Made by a program: the position numbers and the translations under genes. The notes under the pieces are model-generated. The model saw nothing but the letters and a program-made list of their open reading frames with translations. It was not told where the DNA came from and searched no databases. Below, piece after piece: positions 1 to 9,368 of a DNA stretch of 64,000 bases; position 1 is the first letter of the stretch; each line of letters begins with the position of its first letter. Where the stretch lies: the NCBI RefSeq assembly GCF_000002985.6, contig NC_003281.10:13268001-13332000 (forward strand). Reading direction: 5' to 3'. The DNA comes from Caenorhabditis elegans (Eukaryota; Nematoda; Chromadorea; Rhabditida; Rhabditidae).

Positions 1-19
1 ATTCATTTTTGGGCATTTT

Positions 20-335
20 TGGGCATTTTCAGGCCAATTGCAGTCATTTTCGAGCCGATTTCAGTCATTGTTGAACATTTCAGGCCAATTTCGGTCAATT
101 TTGGACATTTCAGGCCAATTCCGGTCATTTTTGGACATTTCAGGCGAATTTTGGCCATTTTTGGATATTTCAGGGAAATTTCTGTCATTTTCAGGCCAAT
201 TTCAGTCATTCCTGAACATTTCTGGCCAATTTTCGTCATTTTTAGACATTTCAGGCCAATTTCAGTCATTTTTGGACATTTCAGGCCAATTTCAGTTATT
301 TTTTAGACATTTCAGGCCAATTTCGCTCATTTTTA
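20..335. repeat. 30-bp minisatellite in a cpf-2 intron
   Basis: About ten diverged tandem copies of a 30-bp unit whose core is GGACATTTCAGGCCAATT. Copies at 81, 111 and 141 are spaced exactly 30 bp. It fills the cpf-2 intron up to the exon ending at 341. Open frames on both strands here are products of the repeat, not genes. Confidence 0.85.
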
Positions 336-340
336 GCTAC

Positions 341-875
341 CTCCGGTGCTTTTCCAGCATCACACTCTGGACCATACGGATTCTCTTCGACAGGAGCTGG
401 AGCATTACTCGATGAGCCGAATTCTTCCATATTCATTCCACCAGCAGCACTGTCGACTCGCAAAATACGTCCACTCAGCTCGTAACTGAACATTTATTGA
501 ATAAATAATTTATTTTTCAAATATTTAATACCCATTAAGGTTTCGAATTGCAACTTCGGCGGTTTGAATGTCTGGAAATTCAATAAATCCGTATCCCTTT
601 GGCTTTCCGGTCTCCCGATCGTGAACCATTTTGATCGACAACACATTTCCTGCCTGAAAACTTTTTTTCAGTATTTTAATTGGAAAGAATAAAATAATAA
701 TTACCTTTGAAAAAATGGAGCGAATCGTGTCTTCGGATACATCGTAGCTAATGTTTCCAACTGAAAAATGCGAAAATTACGTTTTTTTTTCGAAAATTCA
801 CAGTTTCCTACCGAAAACTGAACGTTGAGATCGATCATTGCCCACTCCGGATGATTTGTATCCCCCGGACATCAT
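341..875 (-). CDS. cpf-2: Cleavage stimulation factor 64 kDa subunit (CstF-64), N-terminal part
   Basis: RNA-binding subunit of the cleavage stimulation factor that binds the U/GU-rich element downstream of poly(A) sites in nuclear pre-mRNA. Exons seen (minus strand): 812-875, 705-760, 532-653, 341-485; all junctions join in frame. The protein starts MMSGGYKSSG. An RRM follows directly, with RNP2-like VFVGNISY and RNP1-like KGYGFIEF, then NLNGYELSGRILRVD and the CstF-64-specific ENPYGPECDAGKAPE. Start: first of two tandem ATGs, 8 nt after a TTTCCAG acceptor at 884, which suits SL1 trans-splicing. The hinge, Pro/Gly-rich and C-terminal exons lie left of base 1, so the gene is cut by the window edge, not broken. 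Family assignment is strong; the symbol is from memory of F56A8.6. Confidence 0.93.
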
Positions 876-883
876 TTTTCAAC

Positions 884-1890
884 CTGGAAATTGAAAATGA
901 ATAAATTAAATCGTCGATAAATCGATAAAAGCATTTAAGGAGTTGGAAACTGCACAGAGAAAAAACTATTCGAAAATAAATCGCGTGCCGCACACTTGCG
1001 AAAACTGCGCGCCCGCATTGCATATTCGTTGCCTCTAGCTCCACCCACATTTTTTGTGACGTCACAGCACAAGCAAAGTGACCCTCCGAAAATGACCGAT
1101 TTCCGCGGAAAAAGACGGAAATTGACATTGATTCTTGTTTGACACACATATTGATTGACAAAGATTTCGTATTTCGTCAAAAAATGATATCTTCTGCATA
1201 ATTTTTATTATTACACATTCTTAAAAATCGGGTACTACTCATTTTTCTTACGAAAAACTTTAAAATTCGAAAAAAAATGTCTTCTCATGAATAACAGCTT
1301 GTCTCTCCGACTATATTTTTCACATTTCCGCCAATATTTTCAGTTTTTTTTTTTTTTAGTTTTTCGCCGTTTGATTTATGAGCCAATTTCGCGCATTTTG
1401 ATTGATGGGAACAGCGTTGACGTGGGGTGTTAGTGTTCCCGAGAGATGCAGAGTATATATTTTATTTTGTTTTATTTAGTTGAAATGACAAAATTCAAAT
1501 AATTTTTTTAGTTTGAAAATATTTTTTGCCTAGTTTTTCCACTTCGAAACACCGCATAAACTAGTTATACCTGATGCCTGATGTTTGGTAGTTTTCTATT
1601 TTGGGAGTATTTGGAACTAATTGAAACGAAACATTTTCTATTTAAAAAAATTTATCAAATAATTCTTCCACATGTTTTCCAACCCTTTTTTAGACCAGCC
1701 GTTGAATTTTCAATAAATCGCTTCGAGATCTTCGATTTGACGACACACTGAAAATAGTGCTCTTTTCGAAATGGAAATTCAATAGCGCTCCACTGCCAAA
1801 CTAAACTTATTGGGCGCAAAGCAGTAATTTTAAAGAAATTTCCAGCTTCGAGTTTTGGAGACCGTAACAAATCTTCCAAAAATGCAAGGA
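884..1890. other. Intergenic, 5' flank of cpf-2
   Basis: No gene is supported. The segment next to cpf-2 (about 960-1160) is relatively GC-rich and contains a TGACGTCA palindrome near 1057, so it is the likely cpf-2 promoter. The remainder is AT-rich without recognisable structure. Confidence 0.5.
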
Positions 1891-1891
1891 A

Positions 1892-2196
1892 AATTCTGAA
1901 AATGCGTATTGCGCACCATATTTGACGCGCAAAATATCTCGAAGCGAAAACTACAGTAATTTTTAAATGACTACTGTAGTCCTTGTGTCGATTTACGGAA
2001 ATCACTTATTAATCGATAAAATATTAGAAGAAAACATAACAATGACAAAATATTACGAACTATCGATCGAGCCCGTAAATCGACACCAGCGCCACAGTAA
2101 TCATTTAAAGAATTCGCTCACGAGATATAGTTATATTTTGCGCGTCAAATATGTTGTGCAATACGCATTCTCAGAATTTTGTGTTCCCGTAATATA
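1892..2196. mobile_element. Foldback (MITE-like) repeat, family P1
   Basis: Inverted arms at about 1892-2000 and 2071-2196 with a short spacer. Signature words: GAATGCGTATTGCGCA, TTGACGCGCAAAATATCTCG and ACTACAGTAA on one arm, with their complements on the other. The same family recurs at about 5264, 6308, 9792, 13770, 15025, 31660 and 49898. Non-coding. Confidence 0.75.
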
Positions 2197-2225
2197 GTAG
2201 TTTCACTAGAATTTGATAGGCCTTC

Positions 2226-2449
2226 TTAAAGGTGCACGGACTTATTCAGATGGGTCTCGGCGCGCGTAGAAAAGTTTATAGTTAAAAGTTTCTCGTTTTT
2301 TTGAATTTTTGCGGCTCCGTCCTTGTTTATTTTTCTTTTAAAAATTCTATTAAAATAGTTTTAACTCAGTTTTCAAATTAAAAAAAATACTACCATAAAT
2401 TTTTGTTTGTGCTCCGAGACCCATCTAAAAAAATCCGTGCGCCTTTAAA
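2226..2449. repeat. Inverted repeat with GAGACCCATCT arms
   Basis: Left arm 2226-2260 (TTAAAGGTGCACGG, then GATGGGTCTCGG) is the approximate complement of 2410-2449 (CCGAGACCCATC, then CCGTGCGCCTTTAA). The AT-rich spacer is about 150 bp. It looks like a small non-autonomous element. Confidence 0.6.
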
Positions 2450-2458
2450 AAGACACAC

Positions 2459-2705
2459 GGATTTCTGGCTTTCCTCATAAATTGAAATGGAAGAGTTTGC
2501 CAAACTAGGCCATTTTGGCTCGGCCATATCTGGGGTAGATTTACGGTGCGTTGCGTGTCGCGCCGCGGCTCGGTTTTGGTTGTAAAACTAAATGTAACTG
2601 TCCGAGTTGAGTACCCAACTTTCCCACGCGTTGTCCGGCAGGCGATTGTCAATGGAGCGCGAAAAATTCAACGAGGAAGGCCGGAACCCCGTGAAGGCAT
2701 GCCAA
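2459..2705. mobile_element. MITE-like element, TIR TTCTGGCTTTCCTCAT
   Basis: A block of about 240 bp that starts with TTCTGGCTTTCCTCAT and ends with its near complement ACGAGGAAGGCCGGAA. A second copy at 19473-19698 in a set-25 intron shares the interior (AGAGTTTGCC, TAGATTTACGG, CACGCGTTGTCCGGC) and both ends. Small open frames inside are not considered genes. Confidence 0.65.
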
Positions 2706-2730
2706 AATCTAGTGAAATTAACAAAACGGG

Positions 2731-2805
2731 TTTGCCGCCAATACTTAGCGAGACCCAACGTTTCGAGGCGGAGCATTTTCATTTAGCCTTGGAGCGCGAT
2801 TGCAC
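2731..2805. repeat. Right-arm fragment of family P3 repeat
   Basis: Contains GCGAGACCCAACG, GGCGGAGCATT and TTGGAGCGCGATTGC, matching the right arms of the repeats at 14594-14856 and 49138-49340. Only one arm is present. Confidence 0.5.
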
Positions 2806-2939
2806 TTCAATTCGATAATTTTTTTTAAGGTCAAAGTCCAGCAGAAAGTGCTCATCCCCACAAAACTCCCATGTATCTTGTTCATGTTCTTCACGCCTTT
2901 TCGCATGCAAACTTCCGAAATTCCTAGAAGAGTTTGGCT

Positions 2940-3290
2940 TCTCCTTTTTCGTATTCCCCTGTGGAGAACACAAACATATCTTCTTCTTCGTGAGCATCTT
3001 CTTCTTCTTCTTTTCCTTCTCCTCAACAACTTCTTCCTTTTTTCCCGAAACTGGCTTGATTACAACCTCCTCTCCTCTCACCAATACTTTTTCTCTTTTT
3101 TTTTTTCGTCAAACTTTTTTTTTCTTTTTCTCCTTTTTCTCCCTCCATTTTTTCTTTTTTCTTTTTTTTCACGACATGAAAAAAAGGAAAAAAAAGTAGA
3201 AGACGTCCAGGAAAAGCCCTTTTTATGTGTGTGTGTGCAAGTTTTTTGCCGGGGCTCTCTGAGCTTCTCGCTCTCCCTTTTTGCCTAAAT
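2940..3290 (+). repeat. Pyrimidine-rich low-complexity tract
   Basis: Very high C+T on the plus strand, with CTTCTTCTT runs and long T runs. Overlapping open frames on both strands arise from base composition. No gene is called. Confidence 0.7.
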
Positions 3291-3504
3291 TGGCTTCTTT
3301 TTTTCTATTTTCACCCCTTGTTTATTACTCTTTTTCATGTACTTGGACCCTTGTTTCACTTTAGTTGAAATGAAACAAAAGTTGAAAGTTTCCGGTTTTT
3401 TAACTTCGTTAGGTAGCTTGGATGAAGCTATAACTTCTGAGCTTCTGCTTCAAAACTTGGAAACTGTTAGTTAGGTGGGGTTTTTTTCTGCGTTAAATCA
3501 ATGG

Positions 3505-3900
3505 AGAGCGGCAAACGATTTTTTCCGGCAAATCGGCAGATCGGCAAATTGCCGGAATTGAAAAAAAAAATTAACTTGAAAAATTTCCGGCAAATCGGCA
3601 ATCGGGCGTTTCCGACGAAAATCGGCAAACCGGCAAATTGTGGTTTTGCGCATTTCTTTCGATTTTTTCCGGAAAATTGGCATATCGGCAAATTGCCGGA
3701 ATTAAAAACAAATTTATTTTTAAAAATTTCCGGCAAATTGTCGATTTGCCGAATTTGAAGGAAAAACTGCAATATCTGAAAAAAAAAAACGGGAAAAAAT
3801 TTCAAAACGGTAGAGTCTTTTAAAAAAATCACTCAAAAACTTCCGGCAAATTGATATCCGGCAAACAGCAAATCGGCAAACCGGCAATTTCCAAAAATTA
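3505..3900. repeat. GGCAAATTGCCGG-type repeat cluster
   Basis: Multiple interspersed copies of CGGCAAATCGGCAAATTGCC-like words, which are self-complementary around GGCAAATTGCC. The left edge GCGGCAAACGATTTTTT is shared with the larger array at 16790-17560, so the two are members of one family. Confidence 0.7.
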
Positions 3901-4149
3901 AACATTTCCGCCCACCCCTGCTTTAAATGAAAGAATAACCGAAAAAAATTGATTTTTTTTTTCAATTTTGCAAAAAAAAATCGCTGATCACCATGGCCGT
4001 CACGAAAAAAATTTTACCAAAACATAAAAACACTAAAAAAATTTTTTCGATATTAATTTTTAAATCATAAAAATTTAGAAAATACAAATTTCTAAATTTT
4101 TTTACACTTACATATATTTGGATATTACGACCCATTTTCTATCATTTGA

Positions 4150-5260
4150 AGCAAAAATCTCTGAGCTTTTAGGTAGGCACAAAAATACCTACCTGCCTGT
4201 CGTGGTGAGACCCACTACAACTGCCTTTAAGGTTCCGTTTCATTGTTCCACGACTATATAATACGACATTGTTTATCATCACACCATTCGGTCTTCCATT
4301 CCTACAGCTGCTGCTGCCATGAGTCAATTGAATTTAGATATTATTATGATTATTATTCTGTATAATATCTCTGCAGTCTCTCAGTCTCAGTCACCTGTCT
4401 TGCTGTCACTCTCACTTTATATTCCTTTCCCCTGCCGTCGTTTTTTATCCACCCCGTATACACACACTTTTTTATAAATATGTAAAGAGGGATGTAGACA
4501 TATGTTTTTTTTCCGGATTATTAGTTCCACAACTCTTGTTTGTTTTTTTCTTACCCAGGAGTTTTTTTAAAAGAAACTTGGGGCACTGGGAAAAACCTAT
4601 ATTTTTTTGTCAATAGTGTCAAAATGGCCAAAAGTTTTTTGAAAATTTTAATAAAGTGGCAATTACTAAGTTTTTGCCATTTTTTGAGAAATCTATTGCA
4701 CATGTTCAAGCATTTACAATGTTTGAATATTATTATTTGAAACATAAATTGACCATAAAATTTGGAAAAAAATTTTGATCAACGACTTCCACAAATGTGG
4801 CAAAAAATGAGATTTTTTCAATGTTCAAAAAATCATATAAAATTTAATTTCAATAAACTTTTGGATGGTAATGTTATAGAAATGTTCTGTGTATAGAGTA
4901 TTTCTCTCTAACACTATTTAAGCCCCCGTGTTGCTCATTCATCTTTCTTTCCCCCCAAGAAGACGTCTATGATATCTCTACAATTCATCTTTCTTGTCTA
5001 TTTTTCCTTTTTATTTTGTATCTTTTGCTACAATCAAAACATCACTTTTAAATCCAACCAGTGCGCCCACGAGAATTTTGAATTTTTGCGTCATTTTTAC
5101 CTTCACTTGATTATACTTTGAATAATTAGATTCCCAAAAAAAAATTACTTTTTTTTTTTTTTAATTTTCAATCAGTTCTTAAAAACCAGCTATTCATATA
5201 TTTTCTAAAGATAAGTAACTAAGTAAGTAAGTAAATAAATTATTTTAATTCAATTCAAAA
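4150..5260. other. Gene-free AT-rich DNA with one diverged repeat
   Basis: No coding exon is supported. About 4640-4830 is related to the arms of the large inverted repeat at 7235/8625: it has GTGGCAATTACTAAG, TTTTTGCCA and ACGACTTCCAC. A TAGGCAC...TACCTACCTGCC cluster sits near 4170-4196. Confidence 0.5.
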
Positions 5261-5263
5261 ATC

Positions 5264-5400
5264 AAGCTCGTAAATCGAAATATGCGTTACAGTAATCATT
5301 GAAGAATTACTGTAGTTTTCGCTTCGAGATATAGTTATATTTTGCGCGTCAAATAAGTTGTGCAATACGCATTCTCGGAATGTTGTGTTCACGTAATATG
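5264..5400. repeat. Family P1 repeat, right arm only
   Basis: Begins AAGCTCGTAAATCGA and ends CGCATTCTCGGAATGTTG, with the TTTTGCGCGTCAAATA word in between. The opposite arm is missing, so it is a truncated copy. Confidence 0.6.
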
Positions 5401-5966
5401 TTCATTCGGAATTCTGAAAGTGAGCACTTTCCTTGTCGGAATTTTTACAGTATCACCAATTTCCAATCTATTAGAACCCCTCTACAAACTTAAACGTCGT
5501 TTCCGTATTTTCCATTCCAAAAAGGGTGCCAACAACACCGGAGGCTTCCCGAAAAAAAAAGTGGTATGGCTTAGATGAACTTTCGTCTCCATGTCTTCCT
5601 TTTCTCACTTCCATTCCGACGAAGAAGACGACGAAGTAGAAGAAGAAAAAAGAAAGGAAGACGTGAAATTTCGGAAGCTTGCTCCCGTCCAGAATACGAT
5701 GGAAGAAGAAGAAGGAGGAGGAGGAAGCGACGATGACAACAACCACACAAAAATATCGAATTTCGAGAAAATATTTCTGTGGGTTTTGGGGTGGGAGGTT
5801 GACGTTTAAAAAGGTTTATATAAACATTTGGACTTTGGACATTTTGAGCTTCAACTTTTAGCAGTAAGTATTTTTAAGAGGGGCACTTATGCCTGTGAAA
5901 TAAGAAAACTCGGCCACCCTCATTTCATGGTGAATTTTCTCAAAAAAACGCCGCTGTAGAATCTAC

Positions 5967-6114
5967 AGCGCCTTTTTTTCCACTTCTACGAGTTTAAAAG
6001 GGGCGCATTTACGCGCGATGGTCTCGACACGAGCCATCCATTGATTTTTGGGGTGCGTGGCGAGACCAATGGCGGGACCATCGCGCCCCCTTTAAAGTCG
6101 TAGAAGTGGAAAAA
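5967..6114. repeat. Inverted repeat, TTTTTTCCACTTCTACGA arms
   Basis: Left arm starting at 5967 (CCACTTCTACGAGTTTAAAAG then GGCGC) pairs with right arm ending at 6114 (GCGCCCCCTTTAAAGTCGTA then GAAGTGGAAAAA). The loop carries GGTCTCGACACGAG and GCGAGACCAATGG. Likely a small foldback element. Confidence 0.6.
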
Positions 6115-6307
6115 ATGCACTGTATAGAAACCCCGATCAATCTCGTCAAATTTCAGAAACATGTACTGTGAAAAATCAGCGATAACTCGCTGGCCGAGTT
6201 TTGGATTTTTCTAGGCCATGTAGCAAAATCCGCTCTGAAATTGGGTGCTTGCGTATTTGGAGCAGCTGCTCGCATCTTCTACGAGCAGATTGAATTTTCT
6301 ACAGGAA

Positions 6308-6430
6308 CCCGAAACTCCGAGAATGTGTATTACGCGACATATTCGACGCCCAAAATATCTCGTAGCGAAAACTACAGTAATCCTTAAAATTACTACTGGT
6401 CGATTTACAGAAATAATTTGTTAATCGATA
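6308..6430. repeat. Family P1 repeat, left arm only
   Basis: Contains GAATGTGTATTACGCG, ACGCCCAAAATATCTCGTAG and AAACTACAGTAAT in the left-arm order of the P1 family. No matching right arm lies within 300 bp. Confidence 0.55.
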
Positions 6431-7230
6431 AAATATTCAAATTTTTTGTAAAACTTCAATCCCTTGTGAATTTATTATTCATTTGTATAAAATAATATTT
6501 CAAAAATTTTCGGTGTTGCCCGGTCATCAATCTTCTTCCGTTAAAACTGCTTAAATACACTCGTGATTTTTGCAAGATTTGTTTTTGATTTTTTGTTTTT
6601 TTTTTCTGGCGGGGTTATGTCAGAAATGAATCATCTTCGCCATGTCTTTCTGCATCCAAAACTTTCTGGATATTATTTTTTGTGATTCCTAAGTTTTTCG
6701 GGCATTGGTTTCCCTGATAGGTAGGTGTGTAGGCACACGGAATGCAACATTTTTAATTTCAGTTAAAATCATATTTTCTGGTCAAAATGATTCAATTTTT
6801 CTCATTTTTAAACTATGAATCATCGTCACCTTTTCCAAACACCTCCCCCCAAAAATTTTCACATTGCTTATCACTTTTTATTTATCAATTTTTCCCCTTT
6901 TTCCCCTATTACCAAAACGGAAAAAATTGAAAATTTTTTTTTCCGATCCCTTAAGATGTCACGTCAGGCTTCTTCTTGGCAATTTTGCCGAAATTTGTCT
7001 TCTTAAGCACATTTGAATAATCTATTTAAATAGACACGACTCGAGTAGATCAAACGTTTTTTTTCGGGAAACTCCAAATTTAATTAAAATAGACTTCTAC
7101 AGGTGTTGTAGTTTATCAGCGATTATTTGTCCAACATAATGTTGTTTTTTTAGATATTTTATTTCAAAAAAATCAAAAAAAAATTAAACTAAATTTTATG
7201 ATAGAGGCTTGTAATTAGTTCTCAAATGCT
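6431..7230. other. Gene-free AT-rich DNA
   Basis: No exon chain, RNA gene or strong repeat is recognised. Short open frames have no splice or protein-family support. Confidence 0.45.
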
Positions 7231-7234
7231 CATA

Positions 7235-7560
7235 TTTTTGGCAAAGTTCACAATTTACCAAAATTTTGACTCAAAATTTTTTTTGAACAAACTAACTATA
7301 CATTTTTGGGCTTTTTTTATTTTAATATTCAGTTTGGAAGTACTACAACTTTAAACTAAAAATATTTAACTTTAAAAAAATATACAGCATCAGTTTATGA
7401 TGGCCAAATGCCATTTTCAAAAAGTTTTATGATTTTTGAAATTTGGAAGATTACCAGTTTTTGCCACTTTTTTGGAAGTCGTCGATCAGAAATTTAAACA
7501 AAAATTCCTTCGAATTTTATGGTCTATTTATGTTCTAAATATTAATATTCAAACATGAAA
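7235..7560 (+). repeat. Left arm of large inverted repeat upstream of unc-64
   Basis: Carries, in order, AATTTACCAAAATTTTGACT, GAACAAAC, TACTACAACTTTAAAC, GATTACCAGTTTTTGCCAC, GGAAGTCGTCGAT and TTCGAATTTTATGG. The complements of these words appear in reverse order at 8625-8990. Confidence 0.65.
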
Positions 7561-7779
7561 TTTGTTCAGTTTTGTACCATAGGAGCCACTGGCGCTACTC
7601 CACCTTTAAAATTAAAAAAAAAACAAAGAGTGGCAAAAAACAGAAATTGCCACTTTTTGACTAAATAAGAAATTTTCAAAAAAAAATTCGAATTTTTTTA
7701 CTATGAAATTTAATCATTTTGGCACCATAGGAGTCGTTTTTAACAACTTCCCCCACTGCCCTGATCAGATCCCTAATCC

Positions 7780-8330
7780 CACCAAATCATTCACCTCTCT
7801 GCTCCGTCTCACTCCTTAAAAAATGGTGGGATAAAAAAAAGAGTCGCAGAGAAAACCCGCGAAAAAAAATAGGGGTAAAGAGTCCCGCCCCTTGACACGC
7901 AAAAGCATGAAAATGGAGAGAGAGTGTGTGTGTGTGTGAGACGTCTAACTGTCTCGTCGCCTCTCCTTTCATCGTTTTGGCTCTTCCTTTTCTCTCTCTC
8001 GTGCTTTTCCCATATATATCGAACAGATGTGGTCTCTCTCTCTCTCTCTCTCTCTCTTTCACCGGGAAGAAGACGAGCTTTTCCCCCTCATCTCTTCTAC
8101 TCTCTCTCTCTCTCTCTCTCGTCACTCAGTTTGCTCCTAAAACGGCTCCCCGAGACACACAACGCCTTCTATTCGGTGCTGCTCCCCCCGCGTCCACTCC
8201 CCTCCGCCTCACTTATTTTTTGCTCTTTTCCTTTTTTTTTCTTTGAATTCTCTATTCTGCCCTATTATCTTTTCAGTTTATATACAAGTAACCACGTTTT
8301 TATTTCTTTTTTTAGACTTGAAACTTACTT
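7780..8330 (+). promoter_or_regulatory. CT-rich block upstream of unc-64 (possible promoter or distal 5' exon)
   Basis: Sits between the two arms of the large inverted repeat. It contains GA/GT and CT microsatellites (about 7915-7940, 8030-8056, 8100-8120) and a GC-richer stretch at 8130-8210. The nearest plus-strand gene is unc-64, whose 5' UTR acceptor is at 9260. Promoter or first-exon function is inferred from position only. Confidence 0.3.
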
Positions 8331-8624
8331 CAGTTACCCTCTGTCCTGTACAAAAAATTGTCAACTGAGAAAATATTTGTCATCTCTTTCTCTATTGTTT
8401 TGTTGTTATACATTAATTGATATATTTGAAATATGTAACCAAAAATATAAAATTTTAACGTAAAGTGCAAAAGGAAATACGGGTAATCTAATTAATTTTT
8501 TTTTTTGACTTTTCAAAACTTTTTTCCACTTTTTGAAAAAAACTACAACACTGTCATGTTCAAATGCCATAGTTAAACTTTTCAAAAAAATTTTGAGCAT
8601 TTTTATTGTCAGCCAAAAAGTGGC

Positions 8625-8990
8625 AATTACTGACTTTTTGCCACTTTTATTTTAGAAAATAGCACTGCCGACCATTTATATTTGAAACATAAGTAAATCA
8701 TAAAATTCGAAGGAACACTTTTTATATCGACAACTTCCAGATAAGTGGCAAAAACTGGTAATCTTCAAATTCCCAATAAATCAAAAAATTTAGATTTTTT
8801 TCGAATTTTTTACTATAATTTTTCGAATTTTTTACTATAATATGAAATTTGGTCATCAAATGTACATTTTTCGAATATAAATGTTTTTTGTTTAAAGTTG
8901 TAGTATCGTCAAAAAAGGCCTAGTCTAGTCTATATTTTAGTTTGTTCAAAAAAAATTTCAGTCAAAGTTTTGGTAAATTGCCGAATTAAA
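8625..8990 (-). repeat. Right arm of large inverted repeat upstream of unc-64
   Basis: Reverse complement of the 7235-7560 arm: CATAAAATTCGAAGGAA, CGACAACTTCC, GTGGCAAAAACTGGTAATC, GTTTAAAGTTGTAGTA, GTTTGTTCAAAA and GTCAAAGTTTTGGTAAATT in mirrored order. The arms are about 1.07 kb apart. Confidence 0.65.
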
Positions 8991-9368
8991 ACGTACACTA
9001 AAGTACGAAAATAATAGAAAAACATTAATTTTGGTCGACTTCCAAAATTTTTAACACCAGGTTTTGACCACTCGAAAAAAATTCCCCTTTTTTTGAAAAT
9101 TGTTAGTATGAACTTTTTGTGCAATTTTTAACAATCTTCATTCTATATAATTTTTTTTAAGTTTTAATAATCTGATAATTTCTATTTAAAGTATATTTTT
9201 CCCATTTCTCCTTTTTAAACTTTTAATTCGATTTTTAAATTCTCATTTTTCCTTTTCCAGACTTTCCATCAAAATCTCTTTCTTGTCTCTTTCCATTCAC
9301 ATGACTTTTTGACAGTCCAACAATAGGAACCACTTTTCGTGTCGAGACCTGTCAACAGGAACAACAAC

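Noticed and set aside
3..415. Open frames of 88-125 codons on both strands
   Set aside because: They follow the 30-bp minisatellite; translation is repetitive and lies in a cpf-2 intron.
2800..3288. 162-codon plus-strand frame and Lys-rich minus-strand frames
   Set aside because: Pure effect of a pyrimidine-rich tract (poly Phe/Leu/Ser or Lys/Arg); no splice or family evidence.
7787..8463. Frames of 106-179 codons in the CT-rich block
   Set aside because: Ser/Leu or Arg/Glu runs generated by CT/GA microsatellites.
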